Shown in pieces: positions 8,004 through 15,039 of a DNA stretch of 64,000 bases (the first letter of the stretch is position 1; each line of letters opens with the position of its first letter). The notes below the pieces were generated by a model. That model had not been told where the DNA came from. It made no database searches and saw only the letters and a list, made by a program, of their open reading frames with translations. The DNA comes from Streptomyces sulfonofaciens (GTDB lineage Bacteria > Actinomycetota > Actinomycetes > Streptomycetales > Streptomycetaceae): assembly GCF_014656295.1 (NCBI RefSeq), contig NZ_BNCD01000004.1, forward strand, positions 310,001-374,000. Direction: 5' to 3'. The position numbers and the translations under genes were made by a program.

Positions 8004-8156
8004 ATGCTCGACACAACGCAAAGCGACGCTGCCCCGGTCACCGATGAACGGCGAGGCTGTCTTTTCGCCCTTTCCCAGCCACCCTTGATGATCTTCCTGG
8101 CGGTGATCGGCTGCCTTCTGCTGCTGGCGTCGCTGCATGACCTTTTACTGCTGTGA
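8004..8156 (+). CDS. 50-residue membrane peptide with a TTA codon
   Basis: A short gene: residues 1-27 are polar (M-L-D-T-T-Q-S-D-A-A-P at the start). Residues 28-50 are a strong membrane helix rich in Leu (M-I-F-L-A-V-I-G-C-L-L-L-L-A-S-L-H-D), ending in four Leu. The third-last sense codon is TTA (8145-8147), the rare leucine codon read only by the bldA tRNA in Streptomyces, so translation could be developmentally limited. GCGAG lies 1 nt before the ATG, a weak and very close ribosome site. A strong hairpin begins 5 nt after the stop, supporting a real transcript end. The function is unknown, and the overlapping 32-codon frame from 7990 is the alternative. Confidence 0.5.
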   Translation: MLDTTQSDAAPVTDERRGCLFALSQPPLMIFLAVIGCLLLLASLHDLLLL

Positions 8157-8160
8157 GCCG

Positions 8161-8199
8161 GACCGCCGGCGCGGCCCGTGCAGGCCGCGCCGGCCGGTC
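8161..8199 (+). terminator. terminator hairpin after the TTA gene
   Basis: An 11-bp perfect core (8166-8176 with 8183-8193) extended by GACCG/CGGTC (8161-8165 with 8195-8199) past one bulged C; the loop is 6 nt. There is no T-tract. It starts 5 nt after the TGA at 8154-8156. Confidence 0.65.
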
Positions 8200-8310
8200 G
8201 GCGGGGCCGGGGCCCTGCCCGCCAAGCCGGATCCTGCTGCCGTCCTCGCCCTCGCCCTTGCCCCGGCCCACCGGTCGTCCGGCCCGCGGGCGCGCTGCGG
8301 CGCAGGGCCG

Positions 8311-8372
8311 CAGTCCCCGTCCGCCGGGGCTCGCGCCGGGAGCTGCGTCCGGCGGACTCCGGACGGGGACTG
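8311..8372 (-). terminator. inverted repeat downstream of the CGNR gene
   Basis: Perfect 13-bp arms (8311-8323 and 8360-8372, CAGTCCCCGTCCG) enclose 36 nt. It lies 47 bp past the CGNR stop codon on the minus strand, as expected for its terminator. Confidence 0.45.
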
Positions 8373-8418
8373 ACCGCCGTGCACCTTCCGTGCCCCTCCC
8401 GCGTACCCGGCGCTGCGG

Positions 8419-8967
8419 TCAGCCGGTGGCCTCCTTGCGCCGCGCACGGTAGGCGGCGACGTGCAGGCGGTTGCCGCAGGTCCGGCTGTCGCAGTACCGG
8501 CGTGAACGGTTGCGGGACAGGTCCACGAAGGCGTGGTCGCAGTCGGGTGCCGCACAGCGCCGCAGCCGCTCCTGCTCGCCCGCGACGACGAAGAACGCCA
8601 GCGCCATCCCGCCGTCGGCCGCCAGGTGGTCCGCGACGGACGCGCCGGGCGCGAAGTAGTGCACGTGCCAGTCGAAGCCGTCGTGGTCCGTCAGTTGCGG
8701 GGTCGTCCCCGCGCCCGCCACCAGCTCGTTGATCAGCTTCGCGGCGCTGCGGGCGTCCTGCGCCGCGAAGATGTCCGTGAACCGGGTGCGGGCCGCACGC
8801 ACGGCCGAGAGGTCGTCTTCGGTGAGTTCGCCCACGTCGCTGATGCTGTGCTGCTGCACGAAGGCGCGCAGCGCCGCCACGTCCGCGAGGCCGTCGGGCT
8901 CCGGCGCGGAGTTCACCAGGTCCACCACGGCGTCGAGGGCGCACCGGGTGTCGTGGGTAATGAGCAC
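8419..8967 (-). CDS. ABATE/CGNR zinc-finger putative regulator
   Basis: A 182-residue protein with the two-part layout of the CGNR family. The N-terminal ABATE domain (about 1-130) starts with D-A-V-V-D-L-V-N-S. A C-terminal zinc finger has C-x4-C (C-A-A-P-D-C) near residue 140 and C-x4-C-G-N-R (C-D-S-R-T-C-G-N-R) near 160, which gives the family its name. Members are thought to be stress-related transcription regulators; the ligand and targets are unknown here. The start is GTG at 8967, with AGGGAG 6 nt upstream on the minus strand. It is transcribed in the same direction as ssgB but separated from it by 499 bp with a large terminator, so it is probably independent. Confidence 0.85.
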   Translation of the reverse strand: MLITHDTRCALDAVVDLVNSAPEPDGLADVAALRAFVQQHSISDVGELTEDDLSAVRAARTRFTDIFAAQDARSAAKLINELVAGAGTTPQLTDHDGFDWHVHYFAPGASVADHLAADGGMALAFFVVAGEQERLRRCAAPDCDHAFVDLSRNRSRRYCDSRTCGNRLHVAAYRARRKEATG

Positions 8968-9309
8968 GATTCGCTCCCTGCCCGTCGAGATCGGGCCGGA
9001 GCCCGCCGATGCTCGCCGATGCTAGCGGCTTCCCGACATGGACGGCCGGGGCGTCCCCGGTGGGGCCGGCAGGGCTCCTGGGGCTCCTGCGGCCTCTCCA
9101 CGGAGTCGGCCGGGGTGTGACAGGCGGGCCGGGCGCCGTGGGCCCGGGCCGGGCGCCGCAGCCCGTGGCACCGGCAGGGGCCGACACGACAGGGGCCGGC
9201 AAGAACCGTCAGGGCCCGCCCAGGCCCTCGACGGGGCAGGGGCCGGTAGGGCCGGCAGGGACCGGTAGGGCGGGCAGGGACCGGTAGGGCGGGCAGGCGC
9301 GGGGATCCG
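8968..9309. other. intergenic region with short GC-rich direct repeats
   Basis: No gene is seen. From about 9232 to 9297 a unit of roughly 19 bp (core GGGACCGGTAGGGC) is repeated two to three times. The frames through it are Pro/Arg/Gly-rich shadows. Confidence 0.45.
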
Positions 9310-9370
9310 GGGCACGCACGGGCGCCGTCACCGAGGGGGTTGCCCGCGATGACGGCGCCCGTACGTGCCC
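9310..9370 (-). terminator. large inverted repeat terminating ssgB
   Basis: Arms of 21 bp with one mismatch (9310-9330 and 9350-9370) enclose a 19-nt loop. It is about 97 bp beyond the ssgB stop on the minus strand. No T-tract is present. Confidence 0.6.
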
Positions 9371-9466
9371 TGTGGGATTGCCGTGTGTCGGTGTGGCTCG
9401 TGTGTCGCTGTGGGCTCGTGCCGTCTCCCCGAGTCGGACGGCGCCGAGCTGCTTCCCGCCTCCGGC

Positions 9467-9880
9467 CTAGCTCTCGGCGAGGATGTGGGAGAGCTCCGTG
9501 TCGAGATCGAAATGACGGTGCTCCGTGCCTGGTGGCACGGCCGCGTCCGTCCGCTTCAGAAAGGACTCCAGGGCCCGCGCCGGGGCCTCGAGCAGGGCCT
9601 CGCCCTCCGGCGAGCTCAGGGCGATGCAGACGACACCCTGACCGTGGCTGCGGGACGGCCAGACGCGGACGTCGCCCGTGCCGGTGGGCCTGTGCAGACC
9701 CTCGGCGAGGAGGTCGCGGGCGAACACCCACTCGACGGTCTCCTCGGCACCGGTGTGGAAGGTGGCGTGCACGGCATAGGGGTCGGCCGTGTCATACCGC
9801 AGTCCCGCAGGAACAGGCAGTGAGGACTCGCTCGACACAACGAGGCGCAGGTGCAGCTCGCAGCTGACCGTGGTGTTCAT
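9467..9880 (-). CDS. ssgB: sporulation-specific cell division regulator SsgB
   Basis: A 137-residue SALP-family protein, exactly the length of known SsgB. Seen in sequence: N-T-T-V-S-C-E-L-H-L-R-L near the start, Y-A-V-H-A-T-F, V-E-W-V-F-A-R-D-L-L, V-R-V-W-P, and the C-terminal L-E-A-P-A-R-A-L-E-S-F-L. In Streptomyces SsgB marks the positions of future sporulation septa with SsgA and recruits FtsZ. It acts in aerial hyphae at the membrane-associated division site. ATG 9880 is chosen because the family N-terminus begins there; longer frames are not conserved-looking. Possible sigma-H-like and BldD sites lie upstream (separate entries). The gene is divergent from the membrane protein at 10070. 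Confidence 0.95.
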   Translation of the reverse strand: MNTTVSCELHLRLVVSSESSLPVPAGLRYDTADPYAVHATFHTGAEETVEWVFARDLLAEGLHRPTGTGDVRVWPSRSHGQGVVCIALSSPEGEALLEAPARALESFLKRTDAAVPPGTEHRHFDLDTELSHILAES

Positions 9881-9895
9881 AAGCGCCAGGGCCTT

Positions 9896-9908
9896 TCGCT
9901 CAGTGTGC
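9896..9908 (-). promoter_or_regulatory. possible BldD box before ssgB
   Basis: TCGCTCAGTGTGC matches 7 of the 9 fixed positions of the BldD consensus (T-N-A-C-N-C-W-G-N-G-T-N-A). It is 16 bp before the ssgB start codon. BldD control of ssg genes is established in Streptomyces; this particular site is inferred. Confidence 0.4.
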
Positions 9909-9939
9909 GCTCGGGGATTCGCACGTCGGCGAAATCGAC

Positions 9940-9965
9940 ATGCCACCTACGGTGCCGTTGTAAAC
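9940..9965 (-). promoter_or_regulatory. possible sigma-B/H-type promoter of ssgB
   Basis: On the minus strand GTTTAC (9960-9965) and GGTGGC (9942-9947) leave 14 bp after GTTT. This resembles the GTTT-N14-16-GGGTAT pattern of stress sigma factors; ssgB is reported to be sigma-H dependent. The match at the -10 is imperfect. Confidence 0.4.
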
Positions 9966-9979
9966 CCCCTTGAGGGTTT
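9962..9979. repeat. 6-bp palindrome between ssgB and the divergent gene
   Basis: AAACCC-CCTTGA-GGGTTT is a perfect inverted repeat in the divergent promoter region. It overlaps the possible -35 of ssgB and might be an operator; no protein is assigned. Confidence 0.35.
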
Positions 9980-10069
9980 TGGGTGTCTTTAGGTAGCTCG
10001 TACGGCGGAGTTTTGTTTACCGGTAGCGTCCATTCCGGTGACTGGATTTCGTCGGGTAAGTTTGGTCGT

Positions 10070-10501
10070 ATGAATACGGGGAGTGACGATATCCGGTCCG
10101 GTTCCACCATGGCCGAAGAGCCGTCGGATCGTGGTCTCGGGTCGCGGGCGCCCAGGTTTGTCCAGGAGAGTCGCACCCTCCACCTGAGCTGGCGGGTGGG
10201 CGTCTTCATCGTGGGCCTCGCCGTGGTCGTCGGCGGAGTGCTGCTGCTGCCGCTGCCGGGTCCCGGCTGGCTGGTGATCTTCGCCGGGGTCGGGGTCTGG
10301 GCGACCGAGTTCGTCTGGGCGCAACTGGTGCTCCGCTGGACCAAACGCAAGGTCACCGCGGCGACACGGCGTGCGCTCGACCCGGCCGTGCGGCGCAGGA
10401 ACATCATGGTGACCGGCGCGCTCGTTATCGTCGTCGCGGCACTCGTCGCGGTCTACCTCTGGCAGTTCGGCTGGGGGCCGCCCTGGAGCGGCGACCGGTG
10501 A
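10070..10501 (+). CDS. TIGR02611-like actinobacterial membrane protein
   Basis: A 143-residue protein. Residues 1-40 are a polar cytoplasmic head. A long hydrophobic region at about 45-85 holds the signature L-L-L-P-L-P-G-P-G-W-L-V-I-F-A-G, typical of the TIGR02611 / PGPGW family of small transmembrane proteins. A last membrane segment lies at about 115-134. The function of the family is unknown. The ATG at 10070 lies exactly 7 nt after TAAGTT (10057-10062) and has no ribosome site, so the mRNA is probably leaderless. It is divergent from ssgB, which raises the possibility of shared control. Confidence 0.75.
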   Translation: MNTGSDDIRSGSTMAEEPSDRGLGSRAPRFVQESRTLHLSWRVGVFIVGLAVVVGGVLLLPLPGPGWLVIFAGVGVWATEFVWAQLVLRWTKRKVTAATRRALDPAVRRRNIMVTGALVIVVAALVAVYLWQFGWGPPWSGDR

Positions 10502-10577
10502 TCCGCCTCCGGGGCGCGGGCCGCCGCCGGCTGGTCACGAGCACCCGCTGACATGCGGTAATGTTCTTCGTGCACCC

Positions 10578-10649
10578 GGGCGATTAGCTCAGTGGGAGAG
10601 CGCTTCGTTCACACCGAAGAGGTCACTGGTTCGAACCCAGTATCGCCCA
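10578..10649 (+). tRNA. tRNA-Val (CAC), copy 1
   Basis: A 72-nt cloverleaf: acceptor GGGCGAT/ATCGCCC, anticodon stem CTTCG/CGAAG with loop TTCACAC (anticodon CAC), T loop GTTCGAACC. Discriminator A; only CC follows, so CCA is not encoded. Confidence 0.93.
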
Positions 10650-10655
10650 CCGGAC

Positions 10656-10701
10656 CGAGGGTGGCGTGTCCGCGCAGAGCGCGGGCGCGCCACCCTCGTT
10701 T
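10656..10701 (+). terminator. terminator of tRNA-Val copy 1
   Basis: A long hairpin (arm CGAGGGTGGCG at 10656-10666 with 10688-10698) continues through wobble pairs to a 5-nt loop and is followed by TTT. It begins 7 nt after the tRNA and resembles the terminator of copy 2. Confidence 0.65.
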
Positions 10702-11129
10702 GCTTGTGCGCTCGGCCCGGACGGGTCGGCCCGCCGCGTCGTCCGGCGTGTTTCGCGCGGCCCGGTTCGACGCGCCGCGCCCGGCCCGGCCCGGTGCCGC
10801 CGTCCGAGGGGCCTTCGGTGGAGCGTGGGCGTGTCGGGTTCCGGTGCGGCCCGGTTCTTGCCGCCGCCCTTTCGGGTGAGTCGTTACGCTTTTCGGCGGA
10901 TACCTGCCGTGTGCCATCCGGGGATGGAAACCAACCGAACTTCACCCATGAGGCGCTGTTCGTGCTCGAACGATGCGGGATGGACCGGTTCGCGTTTCTG
11001 CAACCCGGCGATTTCCGATCCCGCGCGCAGCATTCCTGTGCGCACGGTGCCGCAGACACGTTCCCCATACGCCGGCGGAAGCGAAAGGCTCGGCATTGCC
11101 GGGGAATTGCCGCCGCGCGGCACGGTCTC
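10702..11129. other. intergenic / decayed sequence
   Basis: No gene is supported. The open frames here are tails of frames belonging to the remnant at 11130-12381 or shadows. Confidence 0.4.
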
Positions 11130-12381
11130 CTCGGGGCCGTTCACGCCCGTGGTGCTGGCGCGTCCTCCCCAACACCGCGCGCACGCGGTGCACATCCCCC
11201 AGACGCCGCTCATTGGTGGCGCCCAGGCCGAGCAGCGCGAGCCCGACCAGTGCCGGCGTCGCCCAGCGGGGGAGCGCACCTGCCACCTGTGCGACGTACG
11301 GGGCGAGTTCGTGCAGCGCGTCCACCACGAGTACCGCACCGCCCAGCAGCAGCGGCGCCTGAAGCCGAAGGCGGGCGCCCGCCAGAGTGACCAGCGGGCC
11401 GCCAGGCCGAGCAGCGGCGGCCGCGCCCAGTGCGCGTCCGCCCATGCGGCGGCCGGCGCCGGCAGCGGCGCCGCCGCGAGACCGGGGCCGTGGGCCGTCC
11501 AGGACGACGCCGTGCGGTCGCGGCGCCGTCGTACCACGCCGACCAGCAGCGCAGGCGCGCTCACCACGAGCGTGTACGCCTCGGGCGCGGTCACGTCTCC
11601 GCCAGCCGTATCCAGGCGGCCGGTACGACAGTGCCACCGCGAGACCGCCGGCGCCCCGGCGGTGCTCCTCGCGGACGGCGGCCGCGGCGGCGAGCACCGC
11701 ACACAGCCCGAGCACCGGCGAAAGCGCCGGGTCACCCACCGCGAGTGCCACCGCGACCAGTCCGGCCAGCACCGCGCCAGCCTCCACCGGCATGCTCGGC
11801 GGCCGCCCCGGACGGGCGGCGGGCGCGATCGCGGCGGCCGGTACCAGCAGGACGAGCGGCACGCCGCCGAGCGTCAGCAGTACGTTCTGCATCCTGGGCG
11901 GTGTGGTGTCCGGGGCCGCCGCGGCGCGGCCCGTCCCCGGCGGCAGCGGAGCGCGCGGCAGGGTGCCCGGTGCCGAAGTGTCCGGTGTCGAAGTGCCCAG
12001 TGTCGCGGGGCGCGGCGTCGCGGGGCGCGGTACCGCCGTGCGCGGCGTCGGGTGGGTCGCGTCCGCGGAAGGCGGTGGGGCCCCTGGGGCCACGGGCCCC
12101 GGGCCCGCGGCGCGTTCTGCCCGTGCGGTGCGCCGTGCCCGTGCGGTATGTCCTGCGTGTGGCGGGTCCTGCGGGTGTGGTGTGCCCTGTGCGTGGGGCG
12201 GGTCCCGCGCGTGCGGCGCCGTCGTCGTGTCCAGGACGTGGACCAGCCAGGCCCTGCGCGCCAGCGGCACGGCCCCGCGGGAATCCAGTTGCCGCAACTC
12301 GCGGTCGAGGATGCAGCTCCTCGGCGGGAGGATGCCATGGCCGAGGAGTGTGCGGCCGGTGCCCCGCTCCGTCATGAGCAC
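11130..12381 (-). pseudogene. frameshifted remnant of an SCO7613-type membrane protein
   Basis: On the minus strand the sequence reads as pieces of one protein in different frames. From 12381 down: an N-terminal helix (D-R-E-L-R-Q-L-D-S-R ... A-R-R-A-W-L), a Pro/Thr-rich linker, and M-Q-N-V-L-L-T-L-G-G-V followed by membrane stretches. Near 11590-11630 the match moves through the third frame (A-A-W-I-R-L-A-E) into the second (D-V-T-A-P-E-A-Y-T-L ... S-S-W-T-A-H-G-P-G-L). Near 11385-11405 it returns to the first (G-A-R-L-R-L-Q-A-P-L-L-L-G, H-E-L-A-P-Y-V-A-Q-V). These blocks are typical of the SCO7613 C-terminal-domain membrane proteins, which are much longer, so internal sequence is also lost. 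The limits are approximate. The function of the intact family is unknown. Confidence 0.7.
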
Positions 12382-12499
12382 GCGTACTCAGGGGCGTACT
12401 CGGACCGGCCCGTGCCGACGGCCCCTCGGCTCGGGTCCCCGGACGCCCGGCCCAAGTCCCGGACGCAGCAGCGTCGCCGCAGTCGGTCAGACTGGGGCC

Positions 12500-12952
12500 A
12501 TGGACTGGTGTCACTACCGATTCCGCAGCATGTGGAGACTGCCCAGGAAACCCGCGGACGTCTACAGCGTGCTGGAGCGCGCCCATGAGTACCCGGTGTG
12601 GTGGCCCCAGGTCCGCGAGGTCACCCCGCTCGACGAGCACTCCGGCACCGTACGCTTCCGCTCCCTGCTGCCGTACGACCTCGTGGTCGCGGTCCGCGAG
12701 CTGCGGCGCGAACCGGACGCCGGGATACTGGCGGTCGCGATGACCGGCGACCTGGACGGCTGGGCCCGCTGGACCCTCGCCACCGCACCCGGCGGCGCCG
12801 GTACCCGCGCCCTGTACGAGCAGGAGGTCGACGTGCGCAAACCGCTCATGCGGCGGCTCGCGCTGCCCTGCCGGCCCGCCTTCCTCCTCAACCACGCCCT
12901 GATGATGCGCGACGGACGCCGCGGCCTGGCGGGCCGCCTGGAAACGGTTTGA
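12500..12952 (+). CDS. SRPBCC (polyketide cyclase/dehydrase-like) protein
   Basis: A 150-residue protein with the START/SRPBCC helix-grip fold pattern. It begins H-Y-R-F-R-S-M-W-R-L-P, then P-A-D-V-Y-S-V-L-E-R-A-H-E-Y-P-V-W-W-P-Q-V, the usual first strand plus helix with the aromatic W-W-P. It ends with a long C-terminal helix containing L-N-H-A-L-M-M-R-D-G-R-R-G-L. Such proteins bind lipids or polyketide-like ligands; no pathway is indicated. ATG 12500 has CAGACT (12488-12493) 6 nt upstream, a leaderless geometry. The long open frame upstream of it in the same phase crosses the membrane-protein remnant and is not coding. tRNA-Val copy 2 follows after 38 bp. Confidence 0.75.
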   Translation: MDWCHYRFRSMWRLPRKPADVYSVLERAHEYPVWWPQVREVTPLDEHSGTVRFRSLLPYDLVVAVRELRREPDAGILAVAMTGDLDGWARWTLATAPGGAGTRALYEQEVDVRKPLMRRLALPCRPAFLLNHALMMRDGRRGLAGRLETV

Positions 12953-12978
12953 ACCACGGGCGCCCGGACCTGTATGGT
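12949..12978 (+). promoter_or_regulatory. promoter of tRNA-Val copy 2
   Basis: TTGAAC (12949-12954) and TATGGT (12973-12978) are 18 bp apart; transcription would start about 6 nt before the tRNA. The -35 overlaps the end of the SRPBCC gene. Confidence 0.6.
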
Positions 12979-12990
12979 TCAGTCGTTCCC

Positions 12991-13062
12991 GGGCGATTAG
13001 CTCAGTGGGAGAGCGCTTCGTTCACACCGAAGAGGCCACTGGTTCGAACCCAGTATCGCCCA
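12991..13062 (+). tRNA. tRNA-Val (CAC), copy 2
   Basis: A 72-nt cloverleaf with anticodon CAC. It differs from copy 1 (10578-10649) at one base only, GAGGCCAC versus GAGGTCAC in the variable/T-stem region. CCA is not encoded. Confidence 0.93.
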
Positions 13063-13068
13063 CCGCGA

Positions 13069-13121
13069 GCGAGGGTGGTGTGTCCGCAGAAAATGCGGAC
13101 ACACCACCCTCGCTCCTTTTT
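13069..13121 (+). terminator. strong intrinsic terminator of tRNA-Val copy 2
   Basis: A perfect 20-bp stem (13069-13088 with 13094-13113), loop GAAAA, then TCCTTTTT. It is the best canonical terminator in the window. The arm sequence is related to that of the terminator after copy 1. Confidence 0.9.
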
Positions 13122-13346
13122 CTGCCTCAGCAGGCTGTGCCTCGCACGGCGCATGCCTCCCCTTCACCCCTTGCCCCGTTGTTCAGCGCGCCCCCCGGCA
13201 CCGCGGGCGTGGGTGCCCCGGTGCGGGGACGGTGGTCCCTCGTGCTCCCGGCCGGTGCCCCATCCCGCCGGGCGGCCCTCCGCGGTAGCGGGCTAGGACC
13301 GCTGCCGGTGGGTGCCGGGGTCGGACCGCCGGCGGCGGTGCCGGGG

Positions 13347-14072
13347 TCAGGCCGCCGCCGGGACTTCGGGGCGCAGCGGCCAGGACGGGTCCACCGCCTC
13401 GGGCGAGCCGCTGTGGGCGAACCACGCCTGGAGACCGCGGGCCTGCGCCGCGTACCAGTCCGTCTGCAGGGCGTGCAGCTCCGTCGGCGTCAGCCGCTCC
13501 AGACGGGCCGCGAAACGCCTGCCCACGGCGCGCACCACATCCAGCGCGGCGGTCGCGTCGGCGGCCGCGTCATGCGCTCCGGACAGCTCCACCTCGTACT
13601 GGGCGCACAGATCCGCGAGGGTGCGGCGGCCCTTGCGGTAGCGGTCCAGATGCTTGTCCAGCACCCGGGGATCGAGCACACACAGCGGCGCGCCGCCCAG
13701 ATACAGGTCCAGGGACGACGCGCGGTGGCGGCGCAACTCGCGGTCCAGCAGGGTCAGGTCGAACGGTGCGTTCATCACGACCAGCGGGCGGCCCGCCGCG
13801 CTGTGCCCCGCCAGCTCCCTGCCTATCTCCTCCATCACCGGCGCGGGCCACCGCCCCTCCCGCTCCAGATGGCGCTGCGTCAGTCCATGCACGGCCGTGG
13901 CCTCCGGCGGTACCGGGACCCCCGGGTTCACCAGCCAGCGCAGCACGCGCGGCTTGGTCCCCGGAGCGTCCTGGACGACGACGGCGGCCGACACGATCCT
14001 GTCGGTCTCCACGTCCACGCCGGTGGTCTCGGTGTCGAACGCGACCAGCGGTCCCTCGTACCAGCACGTCAT
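13347..14072 (-). CDS. DnaQ-like 3'-5' exonuclease
   Basis: A 241-residue DEDDh exonuclease related to the epsilon proofreading subunit. Exo I is V-A-F-D-T-E-T-T-G (D13, E15), Exo II is N-A-P-F-D-L-T-L-L near residue 105, and Exo III is H-D-A-A-A-D-A near residue 170, giving the catalytic Asp/Glu/Asp/His set that holds two metal ions. A C-terminal stretch (about 190-241) rich in Trp and Ala follows. It stands alone rather than fused to a polymerase and probably acts in DNA repair or turnover. ATG 14072 is chosen because the domain starts eight residues later; GGAG lies about 10 nt upstream. Confidence 0.88.
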   Translation of the reverse strand: MTCWYEGPLVAFDTETTGVDVETDRIVSAAVVVQDAPGTKPRVLRWLVNPGVPVPPEATAVHGLTQRHLEREGRWPAPVMEEIGRELAGHSAAGRPLVVMNAPFDLTLLDRELRRHRASSLDLYLGGAPLCVLDPRVLDKHLDRYRKGRRTLADLCAQYEVELSGAHDAAADATAALDVVRAVGRRFAARLERLTPTELHALQTDWYAAQARGLQAWFAHSGSPEAVDPSWPLRPEVPAAA

Positions 14073-15039
14073 GTCACCCCAACTCCCCTCCGCGCCGTCG
14101 GCAGTTGACGCGCCGTCCCCTGCCCCGGTTTGGTCATACCCGGGCTGTTTGCGCACTACGCCGTTCGCGCGCCACGGCGAACGGCATCAACACGGTTACG
14201 AGGCCCGGGAATTGGGCCTGGAGTCGGCCCGGGGGCCGGGACCTGGGACCCGGGGACTTGGTGGGACCACTGGGACCCGACTCCCGCATGGCAGGTCCGG
14301 GGATGGTCCGTCCTGCGCGCGGACACCCACCGGAGTCCGTGCCGCTGTGCTGCCCGGCACCCGGACGGACAGGACCCGCGTCGTCCGCGGACGCCCCAGG
14401 CCGCCAGGTCCCCGGTCTCCCGGTCCTCCGGTCTCCCGCTCTCTCGTCCGCTCGGCTTTTCCTCCTCCCGGCCTCCCGGCCCCGCTCCTCGGCCTGCGGG
14501 ACCTGCTCGGCCGGGCCCGGGCCGTGGTCGGCCGCAGCGGCACGCCCGCCGCTCGCGAGGCGCTCACCGCACTCGCCCCGCCCGGCGACGGGATCCGCCG
14601 GTGGCGCGATCTGCCCGCGGACCCGGGGGCGCCTGCCGCGCCCTGCGATCACCGGGAGTGGGCGCCGCTCGGGCGTCGGTCGAGCGTCGGTCGAGCGGGA
14701 CACATGCGGTGGCGGGCGCGTGGGGCTGCCGGCACGTGCCGTGGCTCAGCCGGCGCGTGCGGTGGCGGACGCCCGGGCTGGGGCCGGCACCGGCGGTGGT
14801 CAGGGGGCCGGTACGGCGGCGGTGTACCGGGCGGGGTGGAGGCCGGTACCGGGCGGGGCGGGCCGTACTGCGGCGGTGGCCGCAGGGGTCCGGGCGCCGG
14901 TTGCCGGCCGCTGCGACCGGGGAGGCGGGGGCAGCCGCGGACAACTGTTTAGCGGTCGGCGCCCCGGGCTCGGTACGATCGACCACCGACGGCACACGCG
15001 AGCCGGTGCGCCGTCCCCACCTTCAGGCAGGAGAGACCG
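14073..15039. other. 967-bp intergenic region before thrS
   Basis: No gene can be supported. The sequence contains CCGGTCTCCCGG-type short repeats (about 14405-14450) and long Arg/Pro/Gly-rich open frames on both strands without ribosome sites. One plus-strand segment near 14480-14690 has a more protein-like composition but no start; it may be a decayed gene. TACGAT at 14974-14979 is a possible -10 of thrS. Confidence 0.45.

Noticed and set aside
7600..8088. Repeat-peptide frame R-R-P-T-V-L-G-R-A through the 24-bp repeat
   Set aside because: It has no ribosome site, and the product simply mirrors the tandem DNA repeat; all frames stay open there.
7990..8088. 32-codon frame starting ATG 7990
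   Set aside because: It overlaps the more convincing TTA-containing frame, has no hydrophobic or conserved-looking pattern and no linked terminator.
12985..13062. Integration site (att) of an element at tRNA-Val
   Set aside because: No integrase or excisionase gene and no shortened 3' tRNA copy are present; the repeated unit is a whole tRNA with its terminator.
14980..15039. T-box leader for thrS
   Set aside because: No AGGGUGGNACCGCG-like T-box or terminator/antiterminator pair is seen; Streptomyces T-boxes are mainly known before ileS.
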